Shown here: piece by piece, positions 56,397 through 64,000 of the stretch
How positions within the stretch are numbered: position 1 is the stretch's first letter
Layout of the letters: each line of letters starts with the position of its first letter
NCBI RefSeq assembly: GCF_022347785.1
Contig: NZ_JAKRGA010000001.1
Location: 124,001 to 188,000 of the forward strand
DNA: 64,000 nt
Direction of reading: 5' to 3'
DNA from: Psychrobium sp. MM17-31
Lineage (GTDB): Bacteria > Pseudomonadota > Gammaproteobacteria > Enterobacterales > Psychrobiaceae
The notes under the pieces: generated by a model
What the model was told of the DNA's origin: nothing
The model's database searches: none
Seen by the model: only the letters and a program-made list of their open reading frames with translations
Program-made: the position numbers and the translations under genes

Positions 56397-58022
56397 TTAA
56401 TGCAGGTTAAACTTACTGACTTGTCGCGATAAGCCTAACGCCATATCGCTCAGGTGATTAGTCGTCGAGGTAACCTTGTCAATTTCGGTTTGGTTAGAAT
56501 TAGCTTTATCGCCAATATTCTTAACACTCGATTCTATATTAGCACTTTCTCGTGCTTGATCCGCAACCGCTTGCTCGAGTAATTCCAAACTTGAAAGTGA
56601 CTCTTGGGCGCCTGTGTTCAAATCAATTAATGGTTGCACCATCTGCCCTAGCATATCAACACCCTGCTCTAATTCAGCTTGGCCAGCTGTGATGCGATCA
56701 ACGGCGTTATTGGTTTCATTATCGATGCCATCAATCACCTGATTGATCTCTATGGTTGCTTGCGCGGTGCGTCCTGCTAATGCTCGCACTTCATCGGCAA
56801 CCACCGAAAATCCTCGGCCACTTTCGCCTGCTCGTGCTGCTTCGATTGCGGCATTTAGTGCTAATAAGTTAGTTTGATCTGCAATTTCACTAATCATGGT
56901 AATCAATTCACGAACCGCTTTGGCGCGATGATGAACACCTTGCACAGCATCAGCAGAGTCACTGATGGTAGAAGAAATTGTCGCAAATTCTGACGTCGCC
57001 TTCTCAATCATGTTTTTGCCTTGAATAGCAAGGTCGCGTGCGTTTAATGATTGTGCCTTGGCTTGCTCAGCAGTTTGCGCCGACTGACTACTTTGCATTG
57101 AAAATTCATAAATTGCACGGCCAATGTCATCAACCGCACTAACCTGCTCCACAGAGCCCTGATGAACTTCTTGAACCGGCATATTTAACTGCGTAGCAGA
57201 ATCTTCTATATCCTTAGAGGAATCAACAATCGAGGCAATCAATTGCGCCAAATTAGCGCGCATCTCTTCAATAGCGGTCACTAAGGCGCCAACTTCATCA
57301 CTGCGATTTGTAACTGGTACTTGCTGTAAATCACCACAGGCAATGCGTTTGGCCATTGCTACCGTATCATTTAACGGACCGACAATAGATCGACTCACAC
57401 CATACGCCAACGCAACGCCCAGCACCAAAGCGATAATCGAAATAACAATAACGATATTTTGGATATCATCACTGGCCGCCGCATTAGCCTCTTGATGTTT
57501 GAACATGCGCATACGTTCACTTTCAAGATAATCGCTAATACTCATTAACAGCGCTTCAAGCGCAGGCTTTGTCGACTCTTGATAGTGGGCGAGTGCCGTT
57601 TCACTGTCAAATTCGACATACTCAACAGTTTCAATAAAGTTCTCATTGTAGGTTTTTTGCTTAGCTAGCAGTGCAGTAAATTGATTTGGGATACCATTGG
57701 TAAAAGACGACTGCACTTTTTTAATAGCCACATCGAGTTGACGGTTTTCCTCATCCATCGCCTTGTACAAATTGATGCGATCACTGCGTTCTTCAGTTGG
57801 GAGAATTTGCAATAGTAATAATGCTGAGCGCTGAGCGTGAGATTTAATCGCGCTAATATCCACAAACTTAACCACATCATCGGTGACAAATGCTTTAGCC
57901 ATTGCTGATTGTTTATTCATTTGGGTTAATGCCATAGTCGCTATAAGCGCCAACAATAAGAGAATGGCGATAAAGCTTAAGCCCAATCGATGACTAATAC
58001 GCATATTCGATAACAAAGACAT
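56397..58022 (-). CDS. Methyl-accepting chemotaxis protein
   Basis: A 541-aa inner-membrane receptor. TM1 (about 12-32) and TM2 (about 188-208) enclose a four-helix-bundle periplasmic domain (4HB_MCP, about 35-185). HAMP (about 208-260) and the signalling domain follow, with the hairpin tip [20 protein letters not shown] and [18 protein letters not shown]. It has no C-terminal NWETF pentapeptide. The ligand is unknown. An AAGAGA site precedes the start. Single gene. Confidence 0.93.
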   Translation of the reverse strand: MSLLSNMRISHRLGLSFIAILLLLALIATMALTQMNKQSAMAKAFVTDDVVKFVDISAIKSHAQRSALLLLQILPTEERSDRINLYKAMDEENRQLDVAIKKVQSSFTNGIPNQFTALLAKQKTYNENFIETVEYVEFDSETALAHYQESTKPALEALLMSISDYLESERMRMFKHQEANAAASDDIQNIVIVISIIALVLGVALAYGVSRSIVGPLNDTVAMAKRIACGDLQQVPVTNRSDEVGALVTAIEEMRANLAQLIASIVDSSKDIEDSATQLNMPVQEVHQGSVEQVSAVDDIGRAIYEFSMQSSQSAQTAEQAKAQSLNARDLAIQGKNMIEKATSEFATISSTISDSADAVQGVHHRAKAVRELITMISEIADQTNLLALNAAIEAARAGESGRGFSVVADEVRALAGRTAQATIEINQVIDGIDNETNNAVDRITAGQAELEQGVDMLGQMVQPLIDLNTGAQESLSSLELLEQAVADQARESANIESSVKNIGDKANSNQTEIDKVTSTTNHLSDMALGLSRQVSKFNLH

Positions 58023-58110
58023 AATGAGTCTCTTTTAATACAAAGTAATACAATACTATCAGAGCTAAAATGATTTGGTAAGTATCTATTGAAACAGGAT
58101 TTTTCAATAA

Positions 58111-58136
58111 AAAAGCCGCGATATTTCGCGGCTTTT
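58111..58136 (-). terminator. Terminator at the end of the TolQ/TolR/AgmX cluster
   Basis: AAAAGCCGCGA (58111-58121), loop TATT, TCGCGGCTTTT (58126-58136), with a U-tract on the minus strand, 23 bases after the last gene. Confidence 0.87.
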
Positions 58137-58159
58137 ACTATCCAATTACAAGATTTAAC

Positions 58160-59119
58160 CTAAAAAGGTAGGAAGTTAAATGAGTAATTTATACTGGTTT
58201 CTTCGACGTTTTGCGCGCCAAAATTAATAAGTTTAACCCTTGCCAACAGCTTTTTCTCAAGCGCGGGATCCTTGAGCTCACTCGACAAAATACGGCAATC
58301 TGACACACGACCATTTGGCGCAACGACAATCAGCATTTCAACCTTACCTTCTAGTGAAGGATCTTTACGCAGCGCACGACGATAAATGGTATAAAACGCA
58401 CCTTTGTTACGATCAAGTACCTTACGGATAGATTCTACATCACGACCACCTGATGCTGCCTGCTCTTGCTCGACACTGACATCACTACCCTGCTCTGGCA
58501 CTTCAGCCGCTGCCACCGTAGTGACATCACGTGACGTTAACTCAACCCGCTTGCCAACGGTTTGACTTACTTTGCTGTTGTCTAGCTGTGCAGCACCACC
58601 CACAAATGCCTCGCTTTTCGGCTCAGTATCAGTCACTGCTGCTTGCTGGCCTTGGGTACTCAGCGGCTCTGTGGTTGTTGGCGTGGTCATCTTTGCTATT
58701 TCACGCAGCTGCGCTAAGTCATCTTGCATTGCTAACAAACCTGCTTGTTTGGCTTGCTCACGCGCCTTTTCGACTCGTTGCTCCTGTGTTTCAATTGGCT
58801 TAGGCTCCGGCGGTTTCGGCTCTGGCTTTGGTTTTTCAACAGGCTTGGGCTCTTCCTTAACTTCTTCCGGCTTTTCTTCCACCGGCGTTGGTTTAGGTTT
58901 TTCCTCAATTTTTACCCGTTCGATAAACTTGGTCAGTTGTGGCGGAATTTTCGCTTTTTCTTCTCGCGTTAATTCTGGCACTGTCACCACCTTTACTACC
59001 ACGGCAAGAACAACAGTGACAATTAAGAACAGCCAAGTTATTTGGGTAAATAACTTATTCTCTTGACGCGATTCTCCCCAATGCGACAGCGTTAATGAGT
59101 TTGCGTTAACTTGCGCCAT
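58160..59119 (-). CDS. AgmX/PglI C-terminal-domain protein (TonB-like energy transducer)
   Basis: A 319-aa protein with one TM helix (about 24-46), a periplasmic Lys/Pro/Glu-rich stretch (about 71-110), a Gln/Ala helical region and a C-terminal domain (about 225-319, with IRKVLDRNKGAFYTIYRRAL, EGKVEMLIVVAPNGRVSDC and a closing FNFLPF). That domain is of the AgmX/PglI type, related in layout to TonB. The start at ATG 59119 has GGAGG five bases upstream, inside the preceding exbD-like gene, and overlaps it by 14 bases. It is the last gene of the cluster and should couple the ExbB/ExbD motor to the outer parts. Confidence 0.84.
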   Translation of the reverse strand: MAQVNANSLTLSHWGESRQENKLFTQITWLFLIVTVVLAVVVKVVTVPELTREEKAKIPPQLTKFIERVKIEEKPKPTPVEEKPEEVKEEPKPVEKPKPEPKPPEPKPIETQEQRVEKAREQAKQAGLLAMQDDLAQLREIAKMTTPTTTEPLSTQGQQAAVTDTEPKSEAFVGGAAQLDNSKVSQTVGKRVELTSRDVTTVAAAEVPEQGSDVSVEQEQAASGGRDVESIRKVLDRNKGAFYTIYRRALRKDPSLEGKVEMLIVVAPNGRVSDCRILSSELKDPALEKKLLARVKLINFGAQNVEETSINYSFNFLPF

Positions 59120-59621
59120 CGCCACCTCCACTGTCTTTATTTAAGGTTTTTTCCACCGCCAATGAAATATCGCCAAATCCAGCTTTAGAGCAGGTAAGCA
59201 ATACTTTCTTAAGCAGCGAATAGGCGAGTTTTTGATCGCCCATGATAGTAATCGCACGACCACCGCTTTCGTTGGGCTGCTGACGCGGCTTGTGATATTC
59301 AAGCTCCTTGGTCAGTGCCTCGACTGTTGTTACTTCTTCACTCGCCAACTGCTCAAGAGAAATAATTTCTTTACCTTGCAGTAAAATGTGACTGTCATTG
59401 ATGAGTAATACCAAATTATCTTGTGCTAGGGTTTCAGATTGCGACTGCGGCAATTTAATGCTCTTATCTGCCTCTAATACTTCGACATTTGATGAGTTAA
59501 CGATCAAGAAAAATACTAAGATCGTGAAGATATCCATCAGGGAAACCAAACTCAATTTAGAGCTTTTGGCCATGCGCTTATGATGACGGGCTAAGCGTTT
59601 CGTTTTAGCTGACTGTTTCAT
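59106..59621 (-). CDS. ExbD/TolR-family protein (second copy)
   Basis: A 171-aa biopolymer transport subunit. A basic cytoplasmic N-terminus (1-22) is followed by one TM helix (about 26-45) in LVSLMDIFTILVFFLIVNSS; the Asp in SLMDIF is the proton-carrying residue of this family. A periplasmic domain follows (about 50-171). It overlaps the first exbD-like gene by 4 bases (ATGA) and the AgmX-like gene by 14. Confidence 0.9.
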   Translation of the reverse strand: MKQSAKTKRLARHHKRMAKSSKLSLVSLMDIFTILVFFLIVNSSNVEVLEADKSIKLPQSQSETLAQDNLVLLINDSHILLQGKEIISLEQLASEEVTTVEALTKELEYHKPRQQPNESGGRAITIMGDQKLAYSLLKKVLLTCSKAGFGDISLAVEKTLNKDSGGGDGAS

Positions 59622-60160
59622 TGCGCCGCCTCCACTGCATTAACTGCCGCCAATAAATCTTCTGGCGCATCAGATAGCGACACATCGGGGAATAACTCAG
59701 CATCAACTACAGACGCAGCCACTACCGCTTTGTAGGAACGAACACTGTCCATGACCGTCACTATCGTTTGATAATCTGTCGCTGGAGGTAGCAATAAATT
59801 GATGTCTTTTTTCTCGATGCCTTTTTCATTGAGTAAGTACTTCACTTCTTTGAGCGCTTGCACTAACAACGGATAATTGAGTTGTCCATCGTCAGTGGCA
59901 GGGATTGTCTTTAACAACGCCCCTTGTGGGTAGTACAACGCCATATCTTTGTCACCAACGAGTAACTCTAAATTTTTAAGTTCATCGTTTGGCGCAGCGC
60001 TTATCTCATCAATATCACTGGGCAATTTAAGCTCTAAAATCGTGATATGCGAAAAAACCATCATCATCAATAACACTGGCACCAGCACGATCATCAAACT
60101 CATAAATGAGGTGATGTCTAGCTCCTGCTCCTGTCTTGCTTGACGAATTTTCTTAAGCAT
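59618..60160 (-). CDS. ExbD/TolR-family protein (first copy)
   Basis: A 180-aa protein with one TM helix (about 18-42). In this copy the family Asp lies at DITSFMSLMIVLVPVLL, and the residue after the SLM sequence is Ile, not Asp, so the proton-carrying Asp is not at the usual place. The periplasmic domain has NLELLVGDKDMALYYPQG and DINLLLPPATDYQTIVTVMD. It starts two bases after the ExbB-like gene and overlaps the next gene by 4. Two unlike TolR proteins with one TolQ is also the layout of gliding-motor genes. Confidence 0.88.
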   Translation of the reverse strand: MLKKIRQARQEQELDITSFMSLMIVLVPVLLMMMVFSHITILELKLPSDIDEISAAPNDELKNLELLVGDKDMALYYPQGALLKTIPATDDGQLNYPLLVQALKEVKYLLNEKGIEKKDINLLLPPATDYQTIVTVMDSVRSYKAVVAASVVDAELFPDVSLSDAPEDLLAAVNAVEAAQ

Positions 60161-60162
60161 GA

Positions 60163-60819
60163 TTATTCTTCCGTTGATTTCTTCATGCTGTGGCGAAGTG
60201 ACAGTAGGTTAAGACATTTAACGCCCGCCGCTTCCAGTGAGTCGATAATATCTGTTGTCTTTGTTTGAATCACACTATGACACATCAATAGCGGGATAGC
60301 GGCAATCAAACCAAATGCCGTCGTGTTCATCGCTACCGAGATACTCTGTGATAACAAAGACGCTTTCTCTGAAGGATCAGCATTGGCAACTGCAGAGAAC
60401 GCGGCAATCAGACCAATAATGGTACCTAACAGGCCAAGTAAGGTTGCAATGTTGGCCAAGGTTGCCAAATAGGCTGTGCGTTTCTCCAAACGCGGCATCA
60501 CTTCAACCACGCTCTCTTCCATCGCATATTCGATGTCTTCACGTGATTTACTGTAGTTAAGGCGCTCAACACCTGCGGCAATTAAATTGGCCACTGTCGC
60601 ATCATTTTGCTGTGCGTATTGGCTAATACCTTTGTAGTTTTCGCTGTTAAGCATATGCTGGATTTCACCCATCGCGCGCTGATTAGCACGTTTAGTCTTT
60701 GATAAAAATAAAAAGCGCTCTAGGGCGATGGCCAAGCCAACGGCTAATACAATTGAGATCGGGAACATAAACGCCCCACCATCCTGGAAAAATCGAACGA
60801 TTGTATTAAAAAAATCCAT
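60163..60819 (-). CDS. MotA/TolQ/ExbB proton channel family protein
   Basis: A 218-aa inner-membrane subunit with three TM helices (about 13-33, 113-140, 160-182). The conserved pore segment includes LANIATLLGLLGTIIGLIAAF and ISVAMNTTAFGLIAAIPLL. It forms the proton channel of ExbB/TolQ/AglR-type motors. An AGGT site precedes the start. It is followed at once by two ExbD-like genes. Confidence 0.93.
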   Translation of the reverse strand: MDFFNTIVRFFQDGGAFMFPISIVLAVGLAIALERFLFLSKTKRANQRAMGEIQHMLNSENYKGISQYAQQNDATVANLIAAGVERLNYSKSREDIEYAMEESVVEVMPRLEKRTAYLATLANIATLLGLLGTIIGLIAAFSAVANADPSEKASLLSQSISVAMNTTAFGLIAAIPLLMCHSVIQTKTTDIIDSLEAAGVKCLNLLSLRHSMKKSTEE

Positions 60820-60856
60820 AGTGTTTACCTTGTGAAGTGCTATTTGAAAGTTAAAT

Positions 60857-61198
60857 TTATTGTGGTTTTCGACCCATTAAATGGGTTGCCAATTGGCGTT
60901 GTTTATTAAGTGAATCTATCGTGCGAGCCCGTAGCTTATCGAGCTGACTTTTGTGAACATGCTCTACCTCGATTACCGGACTGCTGAGTTTTTTCCACGG
61001 CACAATTGAAATAAAACGCGGCTGCTCTTTGCTGCCAACAATAGTGTCTCTAAGTTTGATCACATTAGGTTTCACGGCAGGCTGTGACTGCGTTGACGAC
61101 TTAGTTTCCGTTGAAGACTCTGCGTGCACTGACACACTGAGCGTTGCCAACATTATTGTAGCCAATAGATCTTTACAGTTGATTAGCTTGCTATTCAT
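60857..61198 (-). CDS. Small exported protein of the TolQ/AgmX cluster
   Basis: A 113-aa protein with a signal peptide (about 1-26). The ATG at 61198 follows GGGAGCGGGG and overlaps the TPR lipoprotein gene by 8 bases; the longer frame from 61312 is inside that gene. A conserved-looking core is KLRDTIVGSKEQPRFISIVP followed by WKK. A basic helical C-terminus ends it. I cannot assign a family, but its fixed place between TPR and ExbB genes suggests a periplasmic part of the same machine. Confidence 0.75.
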   Translation of the reverse strand: MNSKLINCKDLLATIMLATLSVSVHAESSTETKSSTQSQPAVKPNVIKLRDTIVGSKEQPRFISIVPWKKLSSPVIEVEHVHKSQLDKLRARTIDSLNKQRQLATHLMGRKPQ

Positions 61199-61952
61199 TC
61201 CCCGCTCCCGTTGGCGTTGCAACTTCATCAGCTTGTTGTTTCGCGGCTTCCTGCTCAGCCATGCGTTGCTTGCGCTTTTCTTCTGCAGCAACGCGTCTTG
61301 ATAAATCAGCAATCCAGCCTTTAAGTTGTCGGTCTTCTGGCAGCTTATTCAAATTATTTAACGCTGCCACAGTTTGATATTCTTCAAGTGCAAGTGTCGC
61401 TTTACCCATGTAAAGATCGAGCAATATGGCAAGGTTTTTTCGCGCCGGCACAAAAGCCGGCCATGCCGCTAGCGCTTGCTGGTAATGTTTTTTAGCCTGC
61501 TCAAACTCGCCTTGTTCACGCAACAAGGTGGCCAGCCGATTATGGGCAAAATAATTGTGTTTATTAACATAAATCGCTTGCTGATAGTGGGCGATAGCAT
61601 GTTTTATCGCTTTCTCTTGTCGTGCTATATCTCCTAGTTGCAACCAAGGCCCAGATAGGGTTGGGGCAGCTATTGTCAACGCTAAAAGCTGTGCTTTAGC
61701 CTGCTCTAATTGCTTCGCCTTTACCGTTGTTAACGCTTGGCTAAATTTAGTGTTTACTTCTGGCGCAATTATTGGCTGGTTTAGTAAATATTGATTAGGA
61801 CTTTGATGGAGCTTTTCCATCGGCGTTAATTCGACAACTACCTCAGGCTCAGCTTTAGGCGCAGCCAACTCTTTGTCTAATGATTGACACCCCGCCATGC
61901 TCAACAACGTTGTAACGAGGAAAAGGCTGCGTTTGTGATTAATAAATGACAT
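61191..61952 (-). CDS. TPR-repeat lipoprotein
   Basis: A 253-aa protein with a lipoprotein signal peptide ending in LSMAGC (lipid on Cys at about 22). TPR repeats lie in about 70-200 (GPWLQLGDIARQ, AIAHYQQAIYVN, NRLATLLREQGEFEQAKKHY, YQQALAAWPAFVPARKNLAI). A charged coiled C-terminus follows (EEKRKQRMAEQEAAKQQ). The start at ATG 61952 has GAGGAG seven bases upstream and overlaps the preceding gene by 14 bases. The type resembles GltE-like TPR lipoproteins of gliding clusters; that is inference. Confidence 0.83.
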   Translation of the reverse strand: MSFINHKRSLFLVTTLLSMAGCQSLDKELAAPKAEPEVVVELTPMEKLHQSPNQYLLNQPIIAPEVNTKFSQALTTVKAKQLEQAKAQLLALTIAAPTLSGPWLQLGDIARQEKAIKHAIAHYQQAIYVNKHNYFAHNRLATLLREQGEFEQAKKHYQQALAAWPAFVPARKNLAILLDLYMGKATLALEEYQTVAALNNLNKLPEDRQLKGWIADLSRRVAAEEKRKQRMAEQEAAKQQADEVATPTGAGNE

Positions 61953-64000
61953 CGGCACTCTCCTCAATAACCTCTGTCTTGTTGTAACGGCCTGGCAGTA
62001 ATTGGCTAAGCTTATCTAAACTCAAGGCGATCCACTCATCATAAAGGCCCTGTGACGTTAACTTGGCATTGCTCTCAAATAACGCAATAGCCTGATCTTC
62101 AAACGGGTAAGCCTGCTCTTCGAGCAAAATTTCGTACTGCTCTAACGCTAATTCATCTAAACCTGTTGGTCGTTGTGACTCCATCAAATCACTCGCAAGC
62201 TGGCGATAAACCTGCGCCGTTTCGTAGTTAGACTGAGTAGAAAATGACGCCACGCGATAGTCAGACACTTTTTTATAAGCACTCAGTGTTTTCTCTAAGC
62301 TTTTCGTCTTACGAGCTAAACTCGCCTGTAGCGGCAATTTAAGCTTAATTTTATCAAAATCCCTTTTCGCATCGCGGGCAAATACCAAGGCGCTTTGTGC
62401 CGCAAGGAATTTAGATCGCGCAGTTTGCTCACTGCTAGCACTGTCATGTGCTTTGATCATTTTATTAAGCCAGAATCGATACTTTCTTTGCTCTTCCACT
62501 TCAAGGTATTTGTCGCTAAGGCGATGCATCACTTCCATGTAACGGCTAAACGGCGCCTGATAGGTATTCGCATGGCGGCGCAACGTCAAAATGGTGTTTT
62601 TATCATCACCAGCACGTTCGTAAAAAGAAGCCGTTAGGTAAAGCGCTTCTTGTTGCGCTGTCGATTTCTTCATACCGTTTGCGATGGCAAGACGTTGTGA
62701 CGCAGCTTTATCCCAATCTTGCTGCTGCTCATAGATTGAGGCCAGCTGGACATCGATATTCTTAGCAAGCTCGTCTTGCGGATAGCGAGTTTTAAATGCA
62801 ATTAGCTGAGTGACCGCATCTTCAAACGACTTAAGCTGATAAAGGTATTGCGCTGCATTGTAATGGGCAAGTTTGCGCACTGGCGAATCAGGTGTTTTAC
62901 TTAACACCTGCAAGTAAAAATCCACCGCTTTTGCCAGCTGTTTGTTGGTTGCTAGTTGCTCTGCGTATTTAAATAAACTGGCGGCCAAATTGTTAGCAAT
63001 TACAGTCTTTCTATCATCCGCTTGCGACAGCTGGGCTAACACACTTTCGTATTCAGAAATCGCTTGTTGATAGTTGCCTTGGTTGTACACACTGTGCGAT
63101 TTGATTAATTGCGCATCTAGCATGCGTCCTTGCTCAATTGGCTCTTGCCAATTAGCGAGATTATCAACAACCTCAATAGCGTCTGAATATCGCGCTTGTG
63201 CATAGCGATGATTCATTAAATCGAACATCACATCGACCGCTCGCTCATCACCGCTGAAAATATTAGCAAACTGCAGGACGTTGCGCTCTTGTTCACTTAG
63301 CTCAAACTTGCCTAACTCGTTAGGCACAGGCTTTGGCATGATAGCGCCTGCATTGAGTTGGTTAAACGCTAAAATCGCGGCATAAGCGGCGTCGGCACGT
63401 TTACCGCGCTCACGGCCAAACTTTTGATCAGCTCCGTAGGCAAAATGATTATAAACATCAATCGCGCGTAGCCATTGCTCACTAGCGAATAAACTTTCGC
63501 CATAGAGAAATGCTAATTCAGCGTCATCGTTAAAGGTACGTTGATATTGCAACAATAAATCTGCAGCTTTAGCGTATTCGGCAACCTGTTCTCGTTTATC
63601 ATTAGCATTTTGCGCTAAACGATACTGATCAAGCGCCATTTCCGAGAGATACGCTTTAAGGGTAGGCCCAAACTCCTGCTGACGTTGTTCGCTCCACTTG
63701 CCCCAATACGGCCCATCGATGCCGTAACTAGCCACATACTTCGCCTTTTCCGCTTTAGCTAATGTCGGGAAGCGCCCTTGCTGATAGATGTCTACTTTAT
63801 TAATGGCGAACTGCGGTGACCAAAAATGCGCTGGATAATTACTAACAAATACATCGTAAGTATGCGCGCTATCTCGATAACGCTTATCGATTAGTAATTG
63901 CTCTGCCATCACCTTGAAATGTAGATACTCAAAATAGCGACCGCCGATAGACTGATAGTGTTTCGCTAAACTGGTTGCGCCCTCACTATTGGCAAAAATA
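61939..64000 (-). CDS. Large TPR-repeat periplasmic protein (5' end beyond window)
   Basis: The frame is open to the right edge: codons upstream of 63912 read GGRYFEYLHFKVMAEQLLID without a stop, so the GTG at 63912 is not the true start. At least 686 residues, almost wholly TPR-like helical repeats (for example YGESLFASEQWLRAIDVYNH, SHSVYNQGNYQQAISEYESV, AAQYLYQLKSFEDAVTQLIA). The N-terminus, and any signal peptide, is missing. It overlaps the TPR lipoprotein gene by 14 bases and is upstream of the ExbB/ExbD genes. It probably serves as a periplasmic scaffold. Confidence 0.82.
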   Translation of the reverse strand, partial: IFANSEGATSLAKHYQSIGGRYFEYLHFKVMAEQLLIDKRYRDSAHTYDVFVSNYPAHFWSPQFAINKVDIYQQGRFPTLAKAEKAKYVASYGIDGPYWGKWSEQRQQEFGPTLKAYLSEMALDQYRLAQNANDKREQVAEYAKAADLLLQYQRTFNDDAELAFLYGESLFASEQWLRAIDVYNHFAYGADQKFGRERGKRADAAYAAILAFNQLNAGAIMPKPVPNELGKFELSEQERNVLQFANIFSGDERAVDVMFDLMNHRYAQARYSDAIEVVDNLANWQEPIEQGRMLDAQLIKSHSVYNQGNYQQAISEYESVLAQLSQADDRKTVIANNLAASLFKYAEQLATNKQLAKAVDFYLQVLSKTPDSPVRKLAHYNAAQYLYQLKSFEDAVTQLIAFKTRYPQDELAKNIDVQLASIYEQQQDWDKAASQRLAIANGMKKSTAQQEALYLTASFYERAGDDKNTILTLRRHANTYQAPFSRYMEVMHRLSDKYLEVEEQRKYRFWLNKMIKAHDSASSEQTARSKFLAAQSALVFARDAKRDFDKIKLKLPLQASLARKTKSLEKTLSAYKKVSDYRVASFSTQSNYETAQVYRQLASDLMESQRPTGLDELALEQYEILLEEQAYPFEDQAIALFESNAKLTSQGLYDEWIALSLDKLSQLLPGRYNKTEVIEESADVIY

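Noticed and set aside
58572-59066. 164-codon plus-strand open frame rich in Gly, Ser and Phe
   Set aside because: It is the complement of the Lys/Pro/Glu-rich stretch of the AgmX-like gene; biased codons keep the opposite frame open. No ribosome binding site or domain.

Overview
The window looks like core chromosome of a marine gammaproteobacterium of the Alteromonadales, most likely Colwelliaceae (Thalassotalea or Colwellia type). This is inferred from protein similarity recalled by eye, moderate GC and gene order; no database search was possible. Two stretches are syntenic with Escherichia coli (a lolA candidate-ftsK-lrp-...-trxB-...-aat-infA-clpA-clpS-cspD, and rluE-mnmA-hflD-purB-ycfD). 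So are the relA-rlmD-barA and lon-hupB-ppiD neighbourhoods. I saw no insertion sequence, integrase, phage gene or CRISPR array.

Layout. 1-5.9 kb: a partial exported protein, FtsK, Lrp, divergent alanine dehydrogenase and thioredoxin reductase. 5.9-11.4 kb: a complete bacterial N-end-rule set (Aat, Bpt, ClpS, ClpA) with InfA and CspD. 11.4-16.7 kb: rRNA/tRNA modification and purine synthesis (RluE, MnmA, HflD, PurB, RoxA). 16.8-26.1 kb: leucine dehydrogenase-like enzyme, a PAS-GGDEF-EAL protein, DUF1285, a YdiJ-type FAD/Fe-S dehydrogenase, small membrane protein, tautomerase, EamA transporter, alpha/beta hydrolase. 26.2-39.3 kb is the accessory and most interesting part. One locus follows a Fur-box-like promoter and encodes DUF4198, an eight-EF-hand protein, an ApbE-DUF2271 fusion and a haem-type TonB receptor. 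An opposite-strand group encodes a cupredoxin-like protein, a membrane c-di-GMP phosphodiesterase and a beta-barrel. A second TonB receptor has its own Fur-box-like site. 39.4-51.7 kb: tRNA-Ser, RelA, RlmD, BarA, YjaG, a structured intergenic repeat, EfpL, a sodium symporter, PpiD, tRNA-Asp and HU. 51.9-58.0 kb: Lon, then an AT-rich secreted orphan, a 2-oxoglutarate oxygenase and a chemoreceptor, where clpP-clpX would normally stand. 58.1-64 kb: a tightly overlapping seven-gene TolQ/TolR/AgmX/TPR cluster that runs off the right edge.

How they work together. The Fur-type sites, TonB receptors, ApbE-DUF2271, DUF4198 and EF-hand protein suggest an iron or metal acquisition module, perhaps with a flavin electron-transfer step in the periplasm. 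The cluster at the right end looks like a proton-driven envelope motor resembling Agl/Glt gliding or TonB2-type systems. Many genes overlap or nearly touch, and seven genes appear to start with TTG. Several starts are moved from the longest open frame on the basis of ribosome binding sites, signal peptides or family N-termini.
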